From DASRLE01 sp963825315 (GTDB lineage: Bacteria > Verrucomicrobiota > Verrucomicrobiia > Limisphaerales > Palsa-1400), in contig CAWGST010000004.1 in NCBI GenBank assembly GCA_963825315.1, forward strand, positions 1 to 64,000: a stretch of DNA of 64,000 bases, written 5' to 3'. Numbering within the stretch: position 1 is the stretch's first letter; each line of letters starts with the position of its first letter. Of this stretch, positions 17,763 through 27,035 are shown piece by piece. The translations under genes were made by a program, and so were the position numbers. The notes under the pieces were generated by a model that saw only the letters and a program-made list of their open reading frames with translations, did no database searches and had not been told where the DNA came from.

Positions 17763-17836
17763 TGGAGCGGGTGAAGGGAATCGAACCCTCGTCTCAGGCT
17801 TGGGAAGCCCGCATTCTACCATTGAACCACACCCGC
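17763..17836 (-). tRNA. tRNA-Gly (anticodon CCC)
   Basis: A 74-nt gene with CCA encoded. The acceptor GCGGGTG pairs with CACCCGC. The D-arm has TTCAATGGTA. The anticodon stem CGGGC/GCCTG encloses loop TTCCCAA (anticodon CCC, reading GGG). The T-arm GAGGG-TTCGATT-CCCTT follows. The sequence closely resembles enterobacterial glyU. Its 3' end borders the island. Confidence 0.95.
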
Positions 17837-17883
17837 ATCCACGCCGCGCATTTTAACAATCCCACTCCTCATGGCAAGACTTC

Positions 17884-18777
17884 TTATAGTGGCAACGTGC
17901 TTATTTCAACTTTGAGCGAGGCGGTTTTGCCGGCGGGCAGGGTCACCCGGTTTTCCGCAACATTGCCGGATTCAACGCAAATCATCTTTTGAAATTCGTT
18001 GCCGCCGAAATCCGGCATTTGCTCCGCTTTGTCCACCCACGGGTTCCAAACAACGGTGGAGAGCGAGCCGGATTTTTCAACGCGTATCCGCCGCTGCAAG
18101 TTCGAATCGTGAATCTCCACGGGGGCGGCCGTGTCAAGATAAATCCGGTTGGTTTCCTGGGAGATTTTGATGTGTTCGGCCCGTTCGGTTTTGCGGGCGA
18201 GGTTTTCCGTTTGGTCCAGGTAATCCACCCCTTTCAAACCAGTGACGGAAATGGCGCTGATGTCGCCGACGGCGAAATAGCTGTGGAGGCAGTTTTCAAA
18301 AGTGAAGTCCTGGTGCGGGGAGAGGTTGGCCACGGTCAATTCGGCCGTGAGCATTTTGCCGATGGTGATCGAGTAGTCGGCGGAAAATTTTTGAAAAAGG
18401 GCGGCGGAGGGCGAATCGGGCAGCGAGAGGCGCAAATTGACTCCGCCTGTGGGCAATTGGGCCACTTCGCGCAATTCCCAGGTTTGAGTGCGGGCAAAAC
18501 CGTGGGCCGCCTGTCCTTCGCGCGAGCCGAACCATGGAAAGATAACGGGGATGCCGCCGCGGATGGGGCTGCCTTCGTTGAAGCGGCTGAGCTGGCTCAT
18601 GAACAAGACGGGCGGCTCCTTCTTTCTCTCAAAATGAGTGATTTGCGCGCCGTGCAAATAAACCTCGGCGTTGCTCCAGGCGGTGGTGATTTGCAGCCGG
18701 GCCAGATCGCCGTTGCCTTCGGAGAAAAGGACCCGCCCCGGTATTTCCAGCGTTTTTTGCCACTGCGTTGTTGCCAT
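17884..18777 (-). CDS. D-hexose-6-phosphate mutarotase (aldose 1-epimerase family)
   Basis: A 297-residue YeaD-type protein. IRGGIPVIFPWFG, QAAHGFARTQTW (catalytic His at about residue 92) and CVESGNVAENRVTLPAG (catalytic Glu) are the family blocks. It interconverts alpha and beta anomers of glucose-6-phosphate and related sugars in the cytoplasm. It is the first chromosomal gene after the tRNA, and its length is normal. Confidence 0.9.
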   Translation of the reverse strand: MATTQWQKTLEIPGRVLFSEGNGDLARLQITTAWSNAEVYLHGAQITHFERKKEPPVLFMSQLSRFNEGSPIRGGIPVIFPWFGSREGQAAHGFARTQTWELREVAQLPTGGVNLRLSLPDSPSAALFQKFSADYSITIGKMLTAELTVANLSPHQDFTFENCLHSYFAVGDISAISVTGLKGVDYLDQTENLARKTERAEHIKISQETNRIYLDTAAPVEIHDSNLQRRIRVEKSGSLSTVVWNPWVDKAEQMPDFGGNEFQKMICVESGNVAENRVTLPAGKTASLKVEISTLPL

Positions 18778-18851
18778 AAGAAAGCCTTCGGACTGAGACT
18801 AACACGGCAGTTTGAAACTTGAAACATCAATCTGATGCTGAATTTTCGGAA

Positions 18852-20429
18852 TCAGGCCTGCCCTCGCAAAACAGGCCGTGTCTCTCCATGTGCCGGTATG
18901 CTGTTCCTGAACCGGACTGTGACGTTGTTGCCCTCGAAATGACAGGTGACCGTGTCGTGGTGCGGGGTTTCGTAATAACGCCAGATCATCTCGAAGGTGT
19001 TTTCGTCGTTCCACCGGGCGCTGGCGGCGATCTTGCAGGGCCGCAGGTTGCCCACCGTTATTTTTGGCGGCGTGCCGGGCATGTCGCATTCCCCGTCCAC
19101 CCATTTGCCCGGCCCGCACTGAACGGCGTGGCGGCCCTTCCCATCTGTCAAGTAGAACATGCAGCCTTCCCGCGGGAAACGGAAGGAGACACTCCGCACG
19201 CCCGCGTCGTTCGGCTCGATCTGGAAGGTCTTGCCCGAAATTCTGCCTGCCGTCGGCGAAGCGAAGCGCGCTTTCGGCGGCGGCAACGCCAGTGAAGCCA
19301 GCTTGCGCCCGAGTTGAGCCTGCGCCTCCGGGTCGGCTGGCAACACTGTGTCCTTGATGGCAGGCAGGAGATAATCCCAAACCAAATTCATGTCATCCGC
19401 CATGCTGGCGGATTCGGAGGTAATTGCGACCACGGCTTCCTGATCGGGCATGACGATCGTGAATTGCCCGAAAGCGCCGTCGCCGCGGAAGGCGTTGTGC
19501 CGGCAACGCCAGAACTGGTAGCAATAGCCCTGGTGCCATTCGCTGGTTTTCTTCAGCATTTCCAAATCCGCTCCTTTGCCGGCGGGCTGTTGAATCTTGA
19601 AGGTTGTTGCCTCCTGCATCCAGGCTTCCGGCAGAATTTGTCGGCCGTGCCAGGCGCCTTTTTGCAAATAAAACTGGCCGAATTTGGCCAGCGCTTCGGT
19701 CTGAACGGCCAGCCCCCAGCCGCCGGTATTGATGCCGCGCGGACACGTTTCCCATGTCATGCCGTGGATTTGCAATGGCGCGAAAAGGCGGGGCCGGAGA
19801 TAATCGATGACCTTTTGCCCCGAAATTTTCTGGACGATGGCGGAAAGCATATAGGTGGCGCCGCTGTTGTAGAGAAAGACGCTGCCCGGCGGGTTCTCGA
19901 TCGGCAGGGACAGGAAGCTTTTCACCCAGTTTTCCTCCTTCGTGATGATGGGCGTCGAATCCTTCGCGTGGCCCACTGACATCGTCAACAAATGTTTTAC
20001 CCGCAACGCGGCCAGATTGCCGCCCGCGTTTTCGGGCGGGTCGTTGGGGAAAAAAGAAACGACAAGATCATCGACTTTGAGCCTTCCCTCCGCCACCGCA
20101 AAGCCGACCGCCGTCGAGGTAAAGCTTTTGCTGAGCGAATACAGCATGTGATTCGCCACGGGCCGGTAAGGCGCCCACCAGCCTTCGGCGATGACGTGGC
20201 CGCGGCGGACCATCATAAAAGAGTGAAACTCGTTGGTGGATTTTGCCGCCGCATCGAGAAACCCCAGAATTCCCGCCGACGAAACCCCTTGTTCTTCCGG
20301 CGTGCCGCGCGGAAGCCCGCCATAAACAGACTCCTGTGGGGTGAAACAACCCGGGAAAGATGAAACCAGACCCAAGCCCGCCGCGCCAAAGCCGAGGTTT
20401 TTGAGAAATGTTCTGCGATGGAATTTCAT
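18852..20429 (-). CDS. Serine hydrolase, beta-lactamase/penicillin-binding family, exported
   Basis: The N-terminus MKFHRRTFLKNLGFGAAGLG has a twin-arginine-like RR motif and a hydrophobic core ending in a possible lipobox (SSFPGC), so export by Tat and possibly lipid anchoring. The active site SxxK is in YSLSKSFT, followed by YNS in FLYNSGATY. The C-terminal 150 residues form an extra beta domain. Starting at ATG 20429 places the RR motif at the N-terminus; an upstream ATG at 20453 is possible. The substrate is unknown; class C beta-lactamase-like esterases or peptidases are the relatives. Confidence 0.85.
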   Translation of the reverse strand: MKFHRRTFLKNLGFGAAGLGLVSSFPGCFTPQESVYGGLPRGTPEEQGVSSAGILGFLDAAAKSTNEFHSFMMVRRGHVIAEGWWAPYRPVANHMLYSLSKSFTSTAVGFAVAEGRLKVDDLVVSFFPNDPPENAGGNLAALRVKHLLTMSVGHAKDSTPIITKEENWVKSFLSLPIENPPGSVFLYNSGATYMLSAIVQKISGQKVIDYLRPRLFAPLQIHGMTWETCPRGINTGGWGLAVQTEALAKFGQFYLQKGAWHGRQILPEAWMQEATTFKIQQPAGKGADLEMLKKTSEWHQGYCYQFWRCRHNAFRGDGAFGQFTIVMPDQEAVVAITSESASMADDMNLVWDYLLPAIKDTVLPADPEAQAQLGRKLASLALPPPKARFASPTAGRISGKTFQIEPNDAGVRSVSFRFPREGCMFYLTDGKGRHAVQCGPGKWVDGECDMPGTPPKITVGNLRPCKIAASARWNDENTFEMIWRYYETPHHDTVTCHFEGNNVTVRFRNSIPAHGETRPVLRGQA

Positions 20430-20541
20430 ATCATCCCGCGGAGTAAACCGCATTTTTGGCGGCCTGTCAGCCCTTTTTTGCCATTGGGATCGTCGCGGCC
20501 ATCGTTGACAAGTTCCCAAAGGTTGCCTTTCCATTGCAGCC

Positions 20542-20775
20542 ATGAAAATAATCGAATACAAAACGGCCACGGCGGACAATTGGGCGTCGCTGGACAAGGA
20601 CGTGAACAAGTTGCTCGCGCAAGGTTATCAATTGTATGGCAGTCCGTGTTTCGGCGGGAATAAAATCGAAGGAGCCATCGGCGCCTTTATGGTGGCTCAA
20701 GCGATGGTCAAATGCGGACTGCGCGAGATTCCTGTGCCACTGGAAACATTTCCTGAGACGACGATCGCTCCTTGA
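20542..20775 (+). CDS. DUF1737 domain protein
   Basis: A 77-residue protein starting MKIIEYKTATADNWASLDKD and continuing VNKLLAQGYQLYGSPCFGG, the DUF1737 pattern (a small domain with conserved Gly-Trp/Tyr-x-Pro-x-Gly). Function unknown. It is divergent from the hydrolase gene and convergent with the nucleoside transporter. Confidence 0.75.
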   Translation: MKIIEYKTATADNWASLDKDVNKLLAQGYQLYGSPCFGGNKIEGAIGAFMVAQAMVKCGLREIPVPLETFPETTIAP

Positions 20776-20882
20776 ACGCGGCCGGGTGGCCGGTGCGCCT
20801 TTTCGTCATTGGTCGCGCTTCCCCGCTGTGCTTTGACATATTGGCGGGCAAACCGTTGGAGGCAGTGTCGGCCAAAAGCGGC

Positions 20883-22109
20883 CTACAGCAGCATGGCGAC
20901 AATGGCGGCCGAGAGCAGGTTGGCCATGGTGCCGGCCAGCATGGCCCGGAAACCGAGCCGGGCCAGATCATCCTTGCGCGAGGGCGCCAGCGCGCCGATG
21001 CCGCCGATCTGAATGCCGATGGAACTCAAATTGGCGAAACCGCACAACGCATAAGTGGCAATGGTGAAGGAACGCGGATCAATCTGCGCCCTCAATTCTC
21101 CCAGTTGCCCGTACGCAATCAGTTCATTGCCCACCATGCGGATGCCCAGGAGCGACCCAATATGCGTCGCGTCCTTCCACGGAATGCCGATCAGCCACGC
21201 CACCGGGGCGAAGAGCCAGCCCAGGACGCTTGCCAAGCTGGCCGGGAACCAGATCACGCAGCCATGCACCCACGACATAAGGCCATTCAACAGCGCGATG
21301 AGCGCCAGAAAGGCAATGAGCATTGCCGCGACATTCAAGGCCAGGCTCAGGCCGTCGCTGGTGCCGCGCGCAATCGCCCCAAGCGCGTTGCTGTGCTTGT
21401 CATCCTCGCCCGCCACAATATCCACGTTGCGGCCGCTGACCGGCGTTTCTGTTTCCGGCACCAGCGTTTTGGCAATCAGCAACGTGCCCGGCGCGGTCAT
21501 GATCACCGCGCCCAGGAGGTGTTTGGCCTCCACATGGCCAATGTTGATGTAAGCAGCCATTATCCCACCGCTGACGTGGGCCATCCCGGCGGTCATCACC
21601 GTCATCATTTCCGAGCGGGTCAGCCGCGAAAGAAATGGGCGGATGGTCAATGGGGCTTCCGTTTGCCCCATAAAAATGCTCGCCGCCACGTCGAGCGACT
21701 CCGCTCCGCTGACTCCCATCAAGCGCGTCATCACCCAGGCCGCGCCTTTGATGATCACCTGCATGACGCCAAAGTGATAGAGCAGGGCAAAGAACGCGGC
21801 CATGAATATGATGGTGGGCAGAACCACAAACGCAAAAACCATCCCGACACTCCCGTGGGGATCCGCCAGCGGCCCGAAGACGAAGGACGCCCCAACAGCG
21901 GCGTAATCGAGCAGTCCCTTGACCTTGTCCCCCGCCACCGCCATGATCTTCTGCCCCCACTCGAACTTCAACACCACGAAACCAAACAACACTTGCAGGC
22001 CCACGCCCCAGGCCACAATTTTCCACTTGACTGCTTTGCGGTTGGTGGAGAACGCGTAGCAGCCGCCGAGGATGGCCAGAATACCCAGTATGCTTGTGAA
22101 TCTTTCCAT
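20883..22109 (-). CDS. nupC: Concentrative nucleoside transporter (NupC/CNT family)
   Basis: A 408-residue multi-spanning membrane protein. The diagnostic MGQTEAPLTIRPFL and MTAGMAHVSGGIMAAYINIG blocks of CNT transporters are present. It imports nucleosides with Na+ or H+ across the inner membrane. It starts 15 bases after the deoA stop, forming an operon with deoA and cdd, which would degrade the imported pyrimidine nucleosides. Confidence 0.92.
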   Translation of the reverse strand: MERFTSILGILAILGGCYAFSTNRKAVKWKIVAWGVGLQVLFGFVVLKFEWGQKIMAVAGDKVKGLLDYAAVGASFVFGPLADPHGSVGMVFAFVVLPTIIFMAAFFALLYHFGVMQVIIKGAAWVMTRLMGVSGAESLDVAASIFMGQTEAPLTIRPFLSRLTRSEMMTVMTAGMAHVSGGIMAAYINIGHVEAKHLLGAVIMTAPGTLLIAKTLVPETETPVSGRNVDIVAGEDDKHSNALGAIARGTSDGLSLALNVAAMLIAFLALIALLNGLMSWVHGCVIWFPASLASVLGWLFAPVAWLIGIPWKDATHIGSLLGIRMVGNELIAYGQLGELRAQIDPRSFTIATYALCGFANLSSIGIQIGGIGALAPSRKDDLARLGFRAMLAGTMANLLSAAIVAMLL

Positions 22110-22124
22110 GATGGATGGGATGAA

Positions 22125-23468
22125 TTACGATTTTACGCCTTCGATGATTTTCCTGACCAGTTGCCGGGGTTGGCTTGCCGGCTTTGGCCCGATGCGGCAG
22201 GCGTCCTTCAACAGCGGCAGGGCGCTGGAGAATTTCGCGCCGTCATTGTAATGCACGGTGGCGATGCTTTCGCCGTTTTTGACGGCATCGCCCGTCTTCT
22301 TATGCAGTTCAAGTCCCACCGCGTGATCAATGACGTCGTCTTGTTTGTTCCGTCCTCCTCCCAGCACCAGGCTGGCCAGCCCGATCTGTTCACAGTGGAT
22401 GGATTCGATGAAGCCATCCGCCGACGCTTTGAATTCAGCCGTGTATTTTGCCAATGGCAGCTCGTCCGGCTGGCCGTCAAAGGAAGCGCCCGCTCCTTGC
22501 AGGCGGCACATTTGACAAAACTTCCGCAAGGCCTTGCCGCTGGCGGTCATCTCTTCGCCCAGCGACCTTCCCGCGGCCACACTCTCCGTGCGCCCGCCGA
22601 GATAAAACATCCAGGCCGCCAGCTCCAGGGAAAGGGAACGGAGGTCTTCGCTCATGGGCAGGCGGTCGCCGCGCAGGATCTCGAGGCATTCGCGCACTTC
22701 GAGGCTGTTGCCCACGGCGCGGCCCAATGGTTGATCCATGTCGGTGATGAGGGCGGCCATGCGTTTGCCCATTCTTTCGCCGGTTTCGACCATCATTTTG
22801 GCCAGGTGTTCCGCCTCTTCCGGCCGCTTCATAAACGCCCCCGAACCCGTCTTGACATCCAGCACCAAGGCCTCAATGCCTTCGGCCAGCTTTTTGCTCA
22901 TGATGCTGGCGCATATCAGCGGAGGACTTTCAACCGTTCCCGTCACATCGCGCAACGCGTACATCCTTTTGTCCGCCGGAACAATCTCCGCAGTCTGACC
23001 CGCCATGACGCAACCGCAAGAGCCGAGGATTTTGATAAACTCCCCGGGAGAAAGGTTGACGTTGAATCCCGGGATGGATTCCAACTTGTCCAGTGTGCCG
23101 CCCGTGTGGCCCAGCCCGCGTCCGCTGATCATTGGCACGAGCAACCCTCCGGCCGCGGCCACCGGCGCCAGGATGAGCGAAGTCTTGTCCCCCACACCGC
23201 CGGTCGAATGCTTGTCCACTTTGGCCCCCGGCAACGCGCTCAAATCCATCACCCGGCCCGAACGCAACATCGCCTCGGTCAAGGCCGCCGTCTCCGCCTC
23301 CGTCATGCCGCGCAGCAACACGGCCATCATCCAGGCCGACATTTGATAATCGGGCACATCGCCGCGGGTGAATGATTCAACCAGAGAAGAAATCTCCTTG
23401 CGGGTATGTTCTCCGCCGTCTCGTTTCTTGCGTATCAAATCAACCGGCCGCATAACGAAGGGCGACAT
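22125..23468 (-). CDS. deoA: Pyrimidine-nucleoside (thymidine) phosphorylase
   Basis: The signature VDKHSTGGVGDKTSLILAPV (phosphate and pentose binding) and SGRGLGHTGGTLDKLES are present, with KTGSGAFMK downstream. It cleaves thymidine, deoxyuridine or uridine to base plus pentose-1-phosphate. Possible starts are ATG 23480, 23468 or 23453; 23453 matches the family N-terminus MRPVDLIRKKRDG. It is the middle gene of the salvage operon. Confidence 0.93.
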   Translation of the reverse strand: MSPFVMRPVDLIRKKRDGGEHTRKEISSLVESFTRGDVPDYQMSAWMMAVLLRGMTEAETAALTEAMLRSGRVMDLSALPGAKVDKHSTGGVGDKTSLILAPVAAAGGLLVPMISGRGLGHTGGTLDKLESIPGFNVNLSPGEFIKILGSCGCVMAGQTAEIVPADKRMYALRDVTGTVESPPLICASIMSKKLAEGIEALVLDVKTGSGAFMKRPEEAEHLAKMMVETGERMGKRMAALITDMDQPLGRAVGNSLEVRECLEILRGDRLPMSEDLRSLSLELAAWMFYLGGRTESVAAGRSLGEEMTASGKALRKFCQMCRLQGAGASFDGQPDELPLAKYTAEFKASADGFIESIHCEQIGLASLVLGGGRNKQDDVIDHAVGLELHKKTGDAVKNGESIATVHYNDGAKFSSALPLLKDACRIGPKPASQPRQLVRKIIEGVKS

Positions 23469-23514
23469 TATCAGCGTCATCCAGCAGAGGCCAGCCGCAT
23501 TTCCGCCACGGCGC

Positions 23515-23922
23515 TCACAAAACGAATCCGTCCACCAGCAACTCGCGCATGGTCCGGCTGACGATGCCCTTGGCGCCCGGATACCAGACTACCGCATCAG
23601 GACCGAACTCCGCAATCACCTGCCGGCAGGCGCCGCAGGGCGAGCAAGGCACGCCGCGGCGATTCACCACCGCCACCGCCACAATCGCTGGCTTCCTGGC
23701 GCTGGCCGCGACAGCCGCAAAGATGGCGTTGCGTTCCGCGCAAATCGTCAGCCCATAGGACGCATTTTCGACATTGCAACCCGTGAAGATGCGTCCGTCC
23801 TGGAGCAGTACCGCCGCCCCGACCTGGAACTTTGAGTATGGCGCGTAAGCGCATTTCATCGCCGCGCGCGCCCGTCTTAGCAATATCTCGCGCAATCGCG
23901 CGGAGGTGGCTGTATTCTTCAT
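23515..23922 (-). CDS. cdd: Cytidine deaminase
   Basis: A 135-residue homotetrameric-type enzyme: CAERNA (zinc Cys and catalytic Glu) and PCGACRQ (two zinc cysteines), with NVENASYG for substrate binding. It converts cytidine and deoxycytidine to uridine forms, feeding the phosphorylase encoded next. The ATG at 23922 is chosen; a TTG at 23934 is in frame. It leads the cdd-deoA-nupC operon. Confidence 0.93.
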   Translation of the reverse strand: MKNTATSARLREILLRRARAAMKCAYAPYSKFQVGAAVLLQDGRIFTGCNVENASYGLTICAERNAIFAAVAASARKPAIVAVAVVNRRGVPCSPCGACRQVIAEFGPDAVVWYPGAKGIVSRTMRELLVDGFVL

Positions 23923-24057
23923 GTGTTCATTCAACAGGGCCGCAAAAAAAAGTCAATGTGGCGCTGGACATGGCCTGGATGGTATGGTAATCATTCGGCC
24001 CCGTTCACAAAACGAACGGGTTCCCGGCGGGCCATGGGCCTGCGGATTTAATAAACA
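23923..24057. promoter_or_regulatory. Divergent promoter region with a small hairpin
   Basis: Between the divergent cdd and FKBP genes. A 7-base stem CCCGTTC (24000-24006) pairs with GAACGGG (24014-24020). No promoter boxes are clear enough to assign. Confidence 0.35.
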
Positions 24058-25002
24058 ATGACGAATCAAATGAAATTGAAACAAACTGCTTTTTTAGTGA
24101 TCGGGCTGTTGCCTCTTGGAGTCATCGCCCAAACCAACAAACCGCAAACCGTGTCACCGCCCGCCAACCCGCCCGGCGCCGTGGTTGTGCCGTCAAAGCC
24201 GCCCCCGGCGGAAATGCCGGAGAAAGGCAAGTTGAGCTATGCCATTGGCATGTACTTCGGCAGCAACATTACCAACAGCATCAAGCGCGGAGAACTCAAC
24301 GTTGATACCAACACCGTGCTCGAGGCGATCAAAGATGTCATCGCTGGAAAACCCACGCGCTTGTCAGAGAATGAATCCAGAGAAGTTTTAAATCAACTCA
24401 GAGCGGCGATGCAGGCCAAACAGAGGGCGGAGGCCGAGGAAACCAAAGCCAAGGGCGAAGCTTTTTTACTCCAGTTTGCGAGAGGCGCAGGGGTAACAAC
24501 CCTCACCAATGGCCTGGAATACAAGGTGATCAAAGAAGGCGACGGCGCCATGCCCAAGGAGAATGACACAGTGACCGTGGGTTATCGCGGCACTTTGAGC
24601 GACGGAACGGAATTTGATCACAATGACAATTTCACCACTCCGGTTAAAGGAAGAACCATTCAAGGATGGCAGAAGATATTGCCTTTGATGAAAGTGGGTT
24701 CCAAGTGGCAGGTGGCCATTCCCTCGGCCCTGGGCTATGGACCCCGCGGGAAGCCCCCAACAATTCCAGGCAATTCAGTGCTCATCTTTGACATGGAATT
24801 GAAGTCCATCACACCTGGAGCGCCAACCCTTCCGCCAATTTCGGCCGCTCCGCCCGCAGCTTACAAGCCAGCCGCCCCCGCGCCGACCACGCCGGTGGTG
24901 AGTGGAGAAATCATTAAAGTGCCCTCGGCAGACGAATTGAAAAAAGGCGCCAAAATCGAAGTCATCAAAGCCGGCCAAACCAACGTGGTGAATCCGCAGT
25001 AG
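24058..25002 (+). CDS. Exported FKBP-type peptidyl-prolyl cis-trans isomerase
   Basis: A signal peptide (MKLKQTAFLVIGLLPLGVIA after ATG 24070; ATG 24058 is also possible) and a proline-rich spacer precede a Mip/FkpA-like N-terminal helical domain (KGKLSYAIGMYFGSNI). An FKBP domain follows at about residues 150-255 (VTVGYRGTLSDGTEFD, GWQKILPLMKVGSKW, IPSALGYG). It folds periplasmic proteins. A Pro/Ala-rich tail follows the domain. A strong terminator stands 30 bases after the stop. Confidence 0.9.
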   Translation: MTNQMKLKQTAFLVIGLLPLGVIAQTNKPQTVSPPANPPGAVVVPSKPPPAEMPEKGKLSYAIGMYFGSNITNSIKRGELNVDTNTVLEAIKDVIAGKPTRLSENESREVLNQLRAAMQAKQRAEAEETKAKGEAFLLQFARGAGVTTLTNGLEYKVIKEGDGAMPKENDTVTVGYRGTLSDGTEFDHNDNFTTPVKGRTIQGWQKILPLMKVGSKWQVAIPSALGYGPRGKPPTIPGNSVLIFDMELKSITPGAPTLPPISAAPPAAYKPAAPAPTTPVVSGEIIKVPSADELKKGAKIEVIKAGQTNVVNPQ

Positions 25003-25031
25003 AGAGCGACTGCCGCCCGTTTTGATTTCCC

Positions 25032-25062
25032 AGGCCGCACCTTCGTGCGGCCTCTTTTTTTT
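25032..25062 (+). terminator. Rho-independent terminator of the FKBP gene
   Basis: A perfect stem AGGCCGCAC / GTGCGGCCT with loop CTTC, followed by C and eight T residues. Confidence 0.95.
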
Positions 25063-25622
25063 GCTGTTTGATGGAGTCAACGGCGGGTCTTAGCTTACTC
25101 TTCGAACCTTCCCCTGGCGCAAGGCCTTCGCTTTGGCGGCTGAGGGAAGGCAAACCACGGATGGACACGGATCAACGCGGATATGGATGATAGGAAAATC
25201 GGCAACACGGCAACAAGTGTTGATAATCAACGACTTAGCTGGCAACAAAATCGGCAACAGACCAGCAACAAGCCCGTTACATTAACGATAAAGCTGACTT
25301 GGTCCTGGCATTGCCGCTGACGCATTTGTGGGTGGACAGAGCGGGCGGGGCGGGGCCTTCTCCCGGTATGGCGTGACAGATTCGTCTGCAATATCCGGGG
25401 GCCATTATATCATCGGATGAATCGCGGCGACGGCCGGGTGGCCGAACCATCCGTTAAACGGAGGTTTCTATCAGCCCAGATGAGCAAAATGTTGACATGC
25501 TCGGAACCGACCCCTCCACGGCCCGTTGCGGATGAATGAAAGCGAAAGGATGTCCACCCAGCCCATGGCCCCCGCCAAGCTGTTGCAGGCGAAGCAGACT
25601 ATAACGAAAAACGACGACGCTA
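25063..25622. other. 560-base intergenic region with mobile-element debris
   Basis: It contains the sequence TTGATAATCAACGACTTAGC (25220-25239), an inverted relative of the tRNA-proximal island end, flanked by repeated GGCAACA words. A decayed Y1-transposase fragment at about 25,320-25,515 follows. No intact gene. Confidence 0.5.
25320..25515 (+). repeat. Y1 (REP-associated) transposase remnant R1
   Basis: Words GGACAGAGCGGGCGGGGC and CTGCAATATCCGGGGGCCAT are shared with 49,685-49,795. The latter encodes LQYPGAIYH of Y1 transposases, and here, with an indel, continues as RMNRGD. The far end CAAAATGTTGACATGCTCGG is shared with 34,727-34,746. Only a short, broken piece remains. Confidence 0.6.
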
Positions 25623-26622
25623 GAGCGTTTTAAATAAAACTGTAGCCACAAGAGGCAAACCAGTTCATGGCATCCCGGGGCGTGATACTCTGCAAAGCTG
25701 AAGCAATCGCCTGGAGCAGAGCGGGCTGCGTGCGGGCCTCGGCTGTACGCAGGTGGGATTTGACTTTGCTCCACATTTGCTCGATGGGATTGAGGTCTGG
25801 GGAATAGGCTGGAAGGAAGAGGATTTGGGCTCCAGCCTGCGCGATCAGCGAAAGGGTCGGCTCACTTTTATGCGGGGAGAGGTTATCCATGATGACCACA
25901 TCTCCGGCGCGCAGCGTCGGGCACAAGACATGGCCGACATAGACCCGGAAAACCTCCGTATCGGTGGCCCCCTCGATGGTCATGCAGGCGGTGGCACCGT
26001 CCAGGCGGATGGCGCCGATCATGGTCGTGGTTTGCCAATGGCCCTGCGGACATTGGGCGTGGACACGCTGACCCCGCAGGGCGCGCCCGCGCAGGCGGGT
26101 CAGATTGGTTTTGGCACCCGATTCGTCCAGGAAAATCAGTTTGGCCGGGTCCAAACCGCCTTGCCGACGCCGCCAGGCGCGGCGCGCCCGCGCAATGTCC
26201 GGACGGTCTTGCTCGCTGGCATGGAGTGTCTTTTTTTATATGTCAGCCCCATCTTCGCCAGAACGTAGTGGATGGCGGGCAGAGAACAGTCCAGTTCCAA
26301 GCCGGCGCGCAGCTCTTTCAAGGTCAGGTCGGGCTTCTGATTCAATAGAGTCCGCATCTGGCGCTGATGGGCCGCCAGGATCATCGGCTTGCGCCCGGAG
26401 AAACGGTGGCGCGGACCGATCTCCCCGGTCCGTCGGCGTTGTTGCAAGAGCTTCTTGACCATGCCCAGCGAAACCCGGTAACGATCGCCGACCTCCACGC
26501 GAGTCCCCTCTTCAAGGTCATAGGAAGCCAAAATCCGTTCGCGCAGGTCCAACGATAAAGTTCGCATGAACTGCCTATACCACAGGCCCAACGGAATGGC
26601 TACAGTTTTATTTAAAACGCTC
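25623..26622 (-). mobile_element. IS630-family insertion sequence, copy 1
   Basis: Exactly 1000 bases, flanked by TA on both sides (25621-25622 and 26623-26624), the IS630 target. Terminal inverted repeats read GAGCGTTTTAAATAAAACTG inward from both ends, continuing as TAGCCA. It carries one transposase gene in two frames. Both predicted products are identical to those of the copy at 35,277-36,276, so transposition was recent. Confidence 0.95.
25630..26567 (-). CDS. IS630-family transposase, expressed by frameshift at an A7 run
   Basis: The upstream frame (from ATG 26567, MRTLSLDLRERILASYDLEE) holds the HTH DNA-binding half. The downstream frame holds the DDE catalytic half: IFLDESGAKTNL, VVIMDNLSPHKS and SPDLNPIEQMWSKVK. 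They join at TAT-AAAAAAA-GAC (about 26,235 on the minus strand): one extra A, or a -1 slip, gives YKKKTLHASEQDRPDIARAR. This is a recoding site as known in IS630 elements rather than damage, because both copies carry it. Confidence 0.9.
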
Positions 26623-27035
26623 TAAATTTGTGTCAATAGTGGTGAGGCCTGGATTGACCTTGAACTGGATTGCCAAACGATCAAACATGGGTGCAGCCGG
26701 TTCCTTGGCGAACCTGTTGCGCGATGCTGGAAAGAAAAAAATATGTGGTTATGCGGGCTTGACCCCTTTACAATTTCGTGTCCATCAGGCGCTTGACCGG
26801 CCAGCAGAAAAGTTCTGATCAAGTCGCCCTCACCGCAGACTGTAAAGCCGGAAAATCTTTTAAACCACCTGCCTGCCGGAACCTCAGGTTCGGTGTCCAG
26901 CCAATGCGCCAGCAGGATGAGCTGTTCGAAGGAAATGCTTCGTTGGCGCACTCGCGCCAGGAGATGGACAAGCAGCCGTTCGGGGAGTTTCTCGCGGCGA
27001 ATTTTAGGCGTCGGCTGGCCCGCCGTAGAATCCAC
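26622..27035 (-). CDS. Uncharacterised protein overlapping an antitoxin-like gene, 3' end displaced
   Basis: The core KIRREKLPERLLVHLLARVR, LILLAHWLDTEPEVPAGRWF and KRFSGFTVCGEGDLIRTFLL resembles a short family often found directly behind small antitoxin genes in related bacteria (from memory, unnamed). A GTG at 27035 overlaps the upstream gene's end. The normal C-terminus seems lost: after DGHEIVKG the frame runs through unrelated sequence into the IS end. Confidence 0.5.
   Translation of the reverse strand: MDSTAGQPTPKIRREKLPERLLVHLLARVRQRSISFEQLILLAHWLDTEPEVPAGRWFKRFSGFTVCGEGDLIRTFLLAGQAPDGHEIVKGSSPHNHIFFSFQHRATGSPRNRLHPCLIVWQSSSRSIQASPLLTQI

Noticed and set aside
20772..23375. An 867-codon open frame on the plus strand opposite nupC and deoA
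   Set aside because: It is antisense to two clearly conserved genes, has no recognisable domain and a composition of a codon-phase shadow in GC-rich DNA.
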